Shown here: one piece after another, positions 58,420 through 64,000 of the stretch | Numbering within the stretch: position 1 is the stretch's first letter | Layout: each line of letters begins with the position of its first letter | Source of the DNA: Azospirillum lipoferum 4B | GTDB lineage: Bacteria > Pseudomonadota > Alphaproteobacteria > Azospirillales > Azospirillaceae | Length of the DNA stretch: 64,000 bases | Assembly (NCBI RefSeq): GCF_000283655.1 | Contig: NC_016622.1 | Coordinates: 1,190,501 to 1,254,500, forward strand | Direction of reading: 5' to 3' | Notes under the pieces: model-generated | Databases searched by the model: none | What the model saw: only the letters and a program-made list of their open reading frames with translations | Told to the model about the DNA's origin: nothing | Program-made: the position numbers and the translations under genes

Positions 58420-59172
58420 ATGTGTGGACGCATGCTACTCACCACCCCGGTCAGCGAGGTCCAGCGCCTGTTCGGCGTGCCCGAACGGCCGAACTTGATG
58501 CCGCGCTGGAACATCGCCCCGACGCAGGACATCCCCGTGATCCGGCGCGAAGAGGACGGTCGTCATCTGTCGATGGTCCGCTGGGGGCTGGTGCCGCCCT
58601 GGGCCGACGATCCGTCCATCGGCGGACGGATGATCAACGCCCGCGGCGAATCGGTGGCGGATAAGCCGGCCTTCCGCGACGCCTTCCGCAAGCGCCGCTG
58701 CCTGATCCCGCTGGACGGATTCTATGAATGGACCAGCGTGGGGGAGGGGGCGAAGCCGCGCAAGCAGGGGCATGTCATCCGCCGCCGCGACCGCGGCCTG
58801 TTCGCGCTGGCCGGGCTGTGGGAACGCTGGCGCGGACCGAAGGGCGCGGCACCGCTGGACCCGCCGCTGGAAACCGCGACGGTGGTGACGACGGCGACCA
58901 ACGCCGGCCTGTCCTTCCTGCACGACCGCATGCCGGTGGTGCTCGCCCCCGCCGACTGGGACGCATGGCTCGACCCGGCGACCCCGCTGCCGGTGGTGGA
59001 GGGGCTGATCCGTTCGGCGCCGGACGACTGGCTGGATGTGGTTCCGGTGGGGCCGCGGGTGAACAGCGTGCGCAACGACGACTGTTCCTGCCTGGATCCG
59101 CCGGAAGAGGCGGCGGCCGTCACGAAACCGGCCAAGGGGAAGCCTGACGATGATCAGCCGAGCCTGTTCTGA
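58420..59172 (+). CDS. SOS response-associated peptidase (SRAP, YedK-like)
   Basis: The 250-residue protein starts MCGRM, so Cys2 becomes the N-terminal residue that forms a thiazolidine link to abasic sites in single-stranded DNA. NARGE, GFYEW and the histidine in LHDRMPVV are conserved. The ATG at 58420 is required by this chemistry; upstream open frame is non-coding. Its last 23 bases overlap the start of the nuclease gene. Confidence 0.94.
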   Translation: MCGRMLLTTPVSEVQRLFGVPERPNLMPRWNIAPTQDIPVIRREEDGRHLSMVRWGLVPPWADDPSIGGRMINARGESVADKPAFRDAFRKRRCLIPLDGFYEWTSVGEGAKPRKQGHVIRRRDRGLFALAGLWERWRGPKGAAPLDPPLETATVVTTATNAGLSFLHDRMPVVLAPADWDAWLDPATPLPVVEGLIRSAPDDWLDVVPVGPRVNSVRNDDCSCLDPPEEAAAVTKPAKGKPDDDQPSLF

Positions 59173-59722
59173 GGCGGTTCCGGTGAAGGGAATCGCCCCG
59201 TTCCTGCTCTGCGGTCTGGTTCTCGCCGGTCCTGCCATGGCCCAGACCAACCAGGCTGCCAAGGGGCGCGGCCCAATCGCCAACACGCCGGACCAGACCC
59301 TCAAGGGGTCCGCCATGGCGGTAGAGGGGGATCTGCTGACCGTCAATGGCACGGCGGTGCGGCTGATGGGCATCGACGCGCCCGATCCGGGGCAGAAATG
59401 CAAGAACCGCTACGGCCATGAACTCGACTGCTTCAAGGTCGCCACCGCCGTGCTCGCCAACATGGTGAAGGGCGAGGAGGTGATCTGCACCGTCACCGAA
59501 CAGGACCGCACCGGCGAGAAAAAGGGCGAATGCCGGGTGCGCGGGGTCGATCTGGGGGCGGCGATGGTGTCGCGCGGCTGGGCCTTTCAATATGCCAGCC
59601 TGTCGCCCGTCTACCAGAAGGGCGAAGCCTATGCCCAGAGCAAGCGTATGGGGCTGTGGGCCGGGCAGGTGGAGAAGCCCTGGCAATGGCGCTCGCGCCA
59701 GCTGCGCGAGAAGGCGAAGTGA
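59150..59722 (+). CDS. Secreted thermonuclease-like (SNase domain) protein
   Basis: The 190-residue protein has an N-terminal signal segment (about 13-31, ending AMAQ) and an SNase fold: LLTVNGTAVRLMGIDAPDPGQ, then CTVTEQDRTGE and ECRVRGVDLGAAMVSRGWAF. It may degrade nucleic acid in the periplasm or outside. The ATG at 59150 has GGGGAAG before it and overlaps the SRAP gene; a GTG at 59183 is an alternative. Confidence 0.88.
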   Translation: MISRACSEAVPVKGIAPFLLCGLVLAGPAMAQTNQAAKGRGPIANTPDQTLKGSAMAVEGDLLTVNGTAVRLMGIDAPDPGQKCKNRYGHELDCFKVATAVLANMVKGEEVICTVTEQDRTGEKKGECRVRGVDLGAAMVSRGWAFQYASLSPVYQKGEAYAQSKRMGLWAGQVEKPWQWRSRQLREKAK

Positions 59723-59966
59723 ACGGATGGCCTTTCGGTCAACCGGAGTTTGCCGTTCGGTTCTGGCCCTGTGGCGCTGACCGTCGGGTTGTCGCCGTTC
59801 GTTTGCTTTGCGCACCCCCATTTCCCATTCGACCGCACCGATTGGCATGATAGGATTCGGCCAAGACGTATAACGACCTCCACAGGCCGGCAGGTATCCC
59901 CGGCGAACGATCGGAGCGGCTGAATCCCAAGAACGGCAACTCCCGGCAGGGAGCGGAGTCACGGGT

Positions 59967-60770
59967 ATGCTCGTTTACGAATGTGAACTGTTCGAGGTGG
60001 TGCCGATCCTGCGCCGCTATGCGCGGGCGCTGACGGGTGCCACCGACCGTGGCGACGCGCTGGTGACCCGCTGTGTCGAAGCGGCGGTGATGGCACCGTC
60101 GCGGTTCGGCCTGGATCGCGGCGGCGATGGTTCGCGGCTGTCGATGTATGCGCTGCTGAACCTGCTGTTCGACCGTTCTCCGGAGGAATTCGGCCCGCCC
60201 GGCCGGCCGCTGCGGTCACCCCACCCCATCGAGCGCGCCCTGGCGGACCTGCCGGAGGCCGACCGCCGCCTGTATCTGCTGACCGCGCTGGAGGGGTTGA
60301 GCATCCGGCAGGCGGCGAAGGTTCTGCAGCTTCCGGCGGGTGAGTCCATCGACCGGCTGAAGGCCGCCCGCGCCCGCGTGCGCTCCGCGATGGTGCAACG
60401 GGTCATGGTGGTCGAGGACAACGCCCTGCTGGCGATGGAGCTGGGGGAACTGGTGGCCGACATGGGCCATGTCGTCTGCGGCACCGCCGGCAACGAGACG
60501 GAGGCGCTGGCCCTGCTGAAGGCGGAGAAGCCGACGCTGGCCCTGCTGGACGTCCGGCTGGCCGATGGCGGCAGCGGGATCGAGGTCGCCCGCCGGCTGA
60601 AGCGCGTGCGTGACCTGCGCACCATCTTCGTCACCGCCTTCGACGACGACATCCGCGCGTTGGACGCCCGCCATCTGGGGCAGATCGTGCGCAAACCCTT
60701 CACCAACGCGGGCATCCAGGCGGCGATTTCCCGCGCCATCTTCATGCCGCAGCCGGTGGCCCTGGCCTGA
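59967..60770 (+). CDS. PhyR-like response regulator with sigma-like domain
   Basis: The 267-residue protein has an N-terminal sigma-like domain (about 1-140, with region-4-like EGLSIRQAAKVLQLP) and a C-terminal receiver domain. The receiver has phospho-acceptor Asp195, Thr223 and Lys243 and the acidic pair at 150-151. This is the PhyR layout, where phosphorylation releases the sigma-like part to bind the anti-sigma factor NepR and free EcfG. Neither NepR, EcfG nor a histidine kinase gene is adjacent, so its circuit is not visible. The role in the general stress response is by homology. Confidence 0.9.
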   Translation: MLVYECELFEVVPILRRYARALTGATDRGDALVTRCVEAAVMAPSRFGLDRGGDGSRLSMYALLNLLFDRSPEEFGPPGRPLRSPHPIERALADLPEADRRLYLLTALEGLSIRQAAKVLQLPAGESIDRLKAARARVRSAMVQRVMVVEDNALLAMELGELVADMGHVVCGTAGNETEALALLKAEKPTLALLDVRLADGGSGIEVARRLKRVRDLRTIFVTAFDDDIRALDARHLGQIVRKPFTNAGIQAAISRAIFMPQPVALA

Positions 60771-60795
60771 GCGCCGCCGACCGATCAAGCCCATG

Positions 60796-60832
60796 GAAAA
60801 AGGGACCGCCGGCGATCCGATGGTCCCTTTTT
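60796..60832 (+). terminator. Terminator after the PhyR-like gene
   Basis: AAAAAGGGACC pairs with GGTCCCTTTTT around a 14-base loop, 26 bases after the stop codon. Confidence 0.85.
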
Positions 60833-60878
60833 GCGTAAGGCGGCTTTCAGGCAAGCCGTCTCCGTCAATCGTCGCCCG

Positions 60879-61136
60879 TCATACCGTGTGCCGGCGGCCG
60901 GCGATCATGCGGTAGATGGCAAGGATGACGATCGCGCCGACGATGGCGCCGATGAATCCCGCTCCTTCACCCGGCCGGTACCAGCCGACGGCGGCGCCCA
61001 GATATGTCGCGACGAAGGCACCCGCGATGCCCAGCAGCGTGGTGATGATGAAGCCGCCCGGATCGCGACCCGGCATCAGGAACTTGGCGACGATGCCGGC
61101 GATGAAGCCGATGATGATCGTCCAGAGAATGCCCAT
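60879..61136 (-). CDS. GlsB/YeaQ/YmgE family stress membrane protein
   Basis: The 85-residue protein has three hydrophobic segments and the family motif FIAGIVAKFLMPGRDPGGFI. Relatives are small membrane proteins induced by stress. ATG 61136 fits; upstream residues in the frame are not homologous. An EcfG-like promoter candidate lies about 45-69 bases upstream. Confidence 0.9.
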   Translation of the reverse strand: MGILWTIIIGFIAGIVAKFLMPGRDPGGFIITTLLGIAGAFVATYLGAAVGWYRPGEGAGFIGAIVGAIVILAIYRMIAGRRHTV

Positions 61137-61180
61137 GGTTGTTTTCCCTTCCGTTGCGGGACCGTCTTCCCATGCCCAAT

Positions 61181-61205
61181 AACGGGCAACGAGGCGATTG
61201 GTTCT
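61181..61205 (-). promoter_or_regulatory. EcfG-like promoter candidate for the GlsB gene
   Basis: On the minus strand AGAAC (61205-61201) is followed by 16 bases and CGTT (61184-61181). The known consensus is GGAAC, 16-17 bases, CGTT, so one base differs. The distance to the start codon is suitable. Confidence 0.45.
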
Positions 61206-61349
61206 CTTTCCCGGCGGATCTTTTGGCACAATGCTCTTTTGGGCAGCCGGAATTTGACCACCGGCATTGCTGGCGGCAGCATGGCCAATCAGGGCAACAC
61301 CGCCCGAATCCCGCCAGCGCCCACTGGTGCGGCCGAACTGTCAGGCCGA

Positions 61350-61395
61350 AAAAGGAAAAGCCCCGCACCGCTCCCCATGGGGGCGGCGCGGGGCC
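61350..61395 (-). terminator. Terminator after rpe
   Basis: GCCCCGC-A-CCGC-T-CCCC pairs with GGGGCGGCGCGGGGC. On the minus strand TTTTCCTTTTT follows, 22 bases after the rpe stop. Confidence 0.82.
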
Positions 61396-61416
61396 GTGCC
61401 TGTTCTCAGTCGCGGC

Positions 61417-62070
61417 TCAGCGCAGGGCGCTGATGTTGGCGGCATACCGGTCCGGACCGCCGGTGAAGGTGGCGGTACCGGCGACCAGGACATCGGCGCC
61501 GGCCTCGATCGCCAGACGGGCGGTTTCCGGGTTGATGCCGCCGTCGACCTCCAGGTCGATCTGCTTGCCCAGCGCGTCGATCCGGGCGCGCAGGTCGCGG
61601 ATCTTCGGCAGCTGGCTCTTGATGAAGCTCTGGCCGCCGAAGCCGGGGTTGACCGTCATCACCAGCACGAGGTCGATGTCCTCCAGCACATGCTGGATGG
61701 CATCAACCGGGGTGGCCGGGTTCAGCGACACGCCGGCCTTCTTGCCCAGCGACTTGATCAGCTGGATGGTGCGGTGCAGGTGCGGCCCGGCTTCCGGATG
61801 GACGGTGATGATGTCGGCACCGGCCTTGGCGAAGTCCGGGATGAACAGATCCACCGGCGAGATCATCAGATGGACGTCGAAGACCTTGGCGGAATGCGGC
61901 CGCAACGCCTTCACCACGCCCGGCCCGATGGTGATGTTCGGGACGAAATGGCCGTCCATCACGTCGATGTGGATGTAGTCGGCGCCGGCGGCATCGACCG
62001 CGCGGACCTCCTCGCCCAGCCGGGCGAAGTCGGCGGAGAGAATCGAGGGGGAAATCTTCACGGCGCGCAT
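61417..62070 (-). CDS. rpe: Ribulose-phosphate 3-epimerase
   Basis: The 217-residue TIM-barrel enzyme interconverts ribulose-5-phosphate and xylulose-5-phosphate in the pentose phosphate pathway. [45 protein letters not shown] and [11 protein letters not shown] are the conserved segments with the metal ligands. AGGAA precedes the ATG. The gene stands alone between two terminators and modA. Confidence 0.97.
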   Translation of the reverse strand: MRAVKISPSILSADFARLGEEVRAVDAAGADYIHIDVMDGHFVPNITIGPGVVKALRPHSAKVFDVHLMISPVDLFIPDFAKAGADIITVHPEAGPHLHRTIQLIKSLGKKAGVSLNPATPVDAIQHVLEDIDLVLVMTVNPGFGGQSFIKSQLPKIRDLRARIDALGKQIDLEVDGGINPETARLAIEAGADVLVAGTATFTGGPDRYAANISALR

Positions 62071-62236
62071 GGGAAGTTCCTGAAGCAGAGGGAGGGCTGG
62101 GACCGGGTCCGATTCGCCGCACTTCCTATCACGGGCCGGCGCGGCAAGTCATGACATGATGTGAATTGCAGCGGACCTCTCCGCAGGGTCCCGCAAGCGC
62201 GAACCCGGGCGTTTGCGCTTTACCGCAACCGCGAAG

Positions 62237-62260
62237 CGCTGTATCCATCTGTATATAGGG
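62237..62260. promoter_or_regulatory. ModE-like operator candidate before modA
   Basis: CGCTGTAT and TATATAGGG form an imperfect inverted repeat near the modA start, resembling the ModE consensus with TATATA half-sites. By my count about 7 of 10 positions match between the arms. Molybdate repression of modABC is typical and is inferred. Confidence 0.4.
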
Positions 62261-62288
62261 TGGCCGTCAAGCATGGCAGGAGGTGGCG

Positions 62289-63098
62289 ATGGTCGGTGTG
62301 CGTTCGATCCTGGGGCGGAGCGGGTTCAGGCTGGCGATATCGGCGGCGGTGTTGGGTTTCGGCCTGACCCTTGCGGCCCCGGCGGCGATGGCGCAGGACG
62401 TGCTGGTTCTGGCCGCCGCCTCCACCAAGAATGCGGTGGACAAGCTTGCGTCGCAGTTCAAGGCGAAGTCCGGCCTGTCGGTGACCTCGTCCTTCGCCGC
62501 GTCCTCGGCCCTTGCCAAGCAGATCGAGAATGGCGCGCCGGCCGACATCTTCATCTCGGCCGATCTCGACTGGATGGATTATCTGCAGCAGCGCAATCTG
62601 ATCGTGGCCGACAGCCGCACCAACCTGCTGGGGAACGAGCTGGTGGTGGTGGTGCCGAAGGGGACCGCGCTGAAGCCGGACCTGTCGAAGGGCGGCAAGC
62701 TGGCGGAGCAGCTGGGCGACGGACGGCTGGCCACCGGCGACCCGTCGAACGTTCCGGTCGGGAAGTACGCCAAGGCGGCATTGGAGTCTCTCGGCCAGTG
62801 GAAAGCGGTCGAGCCGCGGCTGGCGCGGGCCGACAGCGTGCGGGCGGCGCTGGTGCTGGTCAGCCGGGGCGAGGTGCCGATGGGCATCGTCTATCGCACC
62901 GATGCCGCCATCGATCCGGGGGTGGAGGTCGCCGCCGTGTTCCCGCCGGACAGCTATCCGGCAATCATCTATCCGGCCGCGCTGGTGGCAGCGTCCAAGA
63001 GCCCCGGCGGCGCCGCTTTCCTCGACTATATGAAGTCGCCGGAGGGGATGGCGGTGTGGAAGGAATTCGGCTTCGTTCCGGCTCCCAAAGCACCGTAA
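62289..63098 (+). CDS. modA: Molybdate ABC transporter substrate-binding protein
   Basis: The 269-residue periplasmic protein has a signal peptide (ending PAAMAQ) and the ModA pattern LVLAAASTKNAVDKL, GAPADIFISAD and GDPSNVPVGKYAK. It binds molybdate or tungstate. ATG 62289 has AGGAGG 5 bases upstream. It is the first gene of modABC. Confidence 0.95.
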   Translation: MVGVRSILGRSGFRLAISAAVLGFGLTLAAPAAMAQDVLVLAAASTKNAVDKLASQFKAKSGLSVTSSFAASSALAKQIENGAPADIFISADLDWMDYLQQRNLIVADSRTNLLGNELVVVVPKGTALKPDLSKGGKLAEQLGDGRLATGDPSNVPVGKYAKAALESLGQWKAVEPRLARADSVRAALVLVSRGEVPMGIVYRTDAAIDPGVEVAAVFPPDSYPAIIYPAALVAASKSPGGAAFLDYMKSPEGMAVWKEFGFVPAPKAP

Positions 63099-63108
63099 GC
63101 TCTGCGGC

Positions 63109-63804
63109 ATGGATATCCTGACGCCGATGGAGACCACCGCGTTGCTGCTGAGCCTGCGTGTCGCGGGCGTCGCCATCGCGTTGGGGTTGCCGGTTGCCGT
63201 GCTCGCCGCCTGGGTGCTCGGGCGCTATAGCTTTCCGGGCAAGACGCTGGTCGATGGGCTGGTCCATCTTCCGCTGGTCCTGCCGCCGGTGGTCACCGGC
63301 TATATCCTGCTGGTGACCATGGGGACCAAGGGGGTGGTCGGCGGCTGGCTGTATCAGACCTTCGGCATCAAGCTGATCTTCACGGCGGAAGGCGCCTCCC
63401 TGGCGGTCGCCGTGACGTCCTTCCCGCTGATGGTGCGCGCCATCCGCCTGTCGGTCGAGGCCATCGACGGCGGGCTGGAGGCGGCGGCGCGCACCCTGGG
63501 CGCCGGGCCGGTCGACCGCTTCTTCACCATCCTGCTGCCGCTGATGGCGCCGGGGCTGCTTTCGGGTGTCATCGTCGCCTTCGCCGCGGCGATGGGGGAG
63601 TTCGGGGCGGTCATCACCTTCGTCTCCAACATCCCCGGCCAGACGCAGACCCTGCCGCTGGCGATCTATGCCGCCACCCAGGAACCGGGCGGCGACGCGG
63701 TGGCGGCGCGGCTGGCGTCGATTTCCTTCGGCGTCGCCCTTGTCGCGCTGATGCTGTCGGAGTTCCTGGCGCACCGGGTCCGCCGGCTGATCGGGCAGAC
63801 TTGA
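63109..63804 (+). CDS. modB: Molybdate ABC transporter permease
   Basis: The 231-residue membrane protein has five or so helices and the permease motif EAARTLGAGPVDRFFTILLP. HLPLVLPPVVTGYILL is typical of ModB. It follows modA by 10 bases and precedes modC by 2 bases. Confidence 0.95.
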   Translation: MDILTPMETTALLLSLRVAGVAIALGLPVAVLAAWVLGRYSFPGKTLVDGLVHLPLVLPPVVTGYILLVTMGTKGVVGGWLYQTFGIKLIFTAEGASLAVAVTSFPLMVRAIRLSVEAIDGGLEAAARTLGAGPVDRFFTILLPLMAPGLLSGVIVAFAAAMGEFGAVITFVSNIPGQTQTLPLAIYAATQEPGGDAVAARLASISFGVALVALMLSEFLAHRVRRLIGQT

Positions 63805-63806
63805 CC

Positions 63807-64000
63807 ATGATCGACCTTGCGATCCGCCAGACGCTTGGCGCCTTCACGCTCGACATCGCCTTCACCGCCGAGGAGCGCGGGGTGACGGCCCTGTTCGGCC
63901 GCTCCGGTTCCGGCAAGACCTCCGTCATCAACGCCATCGCCGGGCTGACGCGGCCCGATGCCGGGCGCATCCGCATCGGCGATACCGTGTTCTTCGACAG
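63807..64000 (+). CDS. modC: Molybdate ABC transporter ATP-binding protein, cut at window end
   Basis: The first 64 codons are visible: MIDLAIRQTLGAFTLDIAF at the N terminus and the Walker A motif FGRSGSGKTS. The rest, including the probable C-terminal molybdate-binding domain, lies outside the window. The start is 2 bases after modB. Confidence 0.93.
   Translation, partial: MIDLAIRQTLGAFTLDIAFTAEERGVTALFGRSGSGKTSVINAIAGLTRPDAGRIRIGDTVFFD

Overview
The window looks like chromosomal DNA of a GC-rich alphaproteobacterium, most likely Azospirillum or a close Rhodospirillales relative. This is inferred from gene content: a split glycine-cleavage P protein, a GH17-GT2 cyclic-glucan-type synthase, MucR, RpoH, a PhyR-like regulator, a globin-coupled chemoreceptor and a DUF1127 protein. 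No identity search was possible. The content is almost entirely housekeeping and accessory metabolic genes. There is no prophage, insertion sequence, CRISPR array, rRNA or tRNA that I can support.

Layout. 1-4828: tandem glycine riboswitch and gcvT-gcvH-gcvPA-gcvPB. 4997-9712: a small stress-type protein, the GH17-GT2 glucan synthase, and an APH kinase with a DUF6285 partner. 9713-10574: an intergenic region rich in repeats. 10575-14612: uvrB, a Sel1/SLT lytic transglycosylase and an alpha/beta hydrolase. 14634-19160: a secreted hydrolase, an unknown CxxC protein, a GNAT enzyme, an AT-rich patch with two tiny ORFs, and a globin-type chemoreceptor. 19522-23331: rpoH, mucR, HU and terC. 23383-29879: a HAD protein, acetoacetyl-CoA synthetase, plsY-pyrC-pyrB and a GcvA-like LysR regulator. 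30051-34499: DUF1127, two GFA proteins, a Fur-box-preceded cupredoxin plus Ftr1 iron permease, and a CPA2 antiporter. 34496-37332: an ABC importer of unknown substrate. 37678-40698: DUF983, small proteins, a methyltransferase-like protein and an SDR. 41103-46980: uvrC, pgsA, mobB, HAD, moeA, moaD, moaE. 47003-50937: AlgH, ScsB-like thiol reductase, PhnA, peroxiredoxin. 50999-54394: a coiled-coil protein, then rnhA, thrB, DUF455 and cysQ. 54485-60770: GNAT, EAL protein, a lone XDH/CoxL-like molybdoenzyme subunit, SRAP, a nuclease and a PhyR-like regulator. 60879-64000: GlsB, rpe and modABC, with modC cut by the window end.

Themes that connect genes. Molybdenum: uptake (modABC), cofactor synthesis (mobB, moeA, moaD, moaE) and a molybdopterin enzyme all lie within 21 kb. 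Stress: RpoH, a PhyR-like protein, and two small genes preceded by sequences resembling the alphaproteobacterial EcfG promoter. DNA repair: uvrB, uvrC and SRAP. Iron: a Fur-like site in front of a two-gene ferrous/ferric uptake module.

I did not find an obviously new multi-gene system. The least explained stretches are the 141-bp-spaced direct repeats before uvrB, the AT-rich patch with two small ORFs near 17.3-17.7 kb, and the nested inverted repeats near 37.45 kb.
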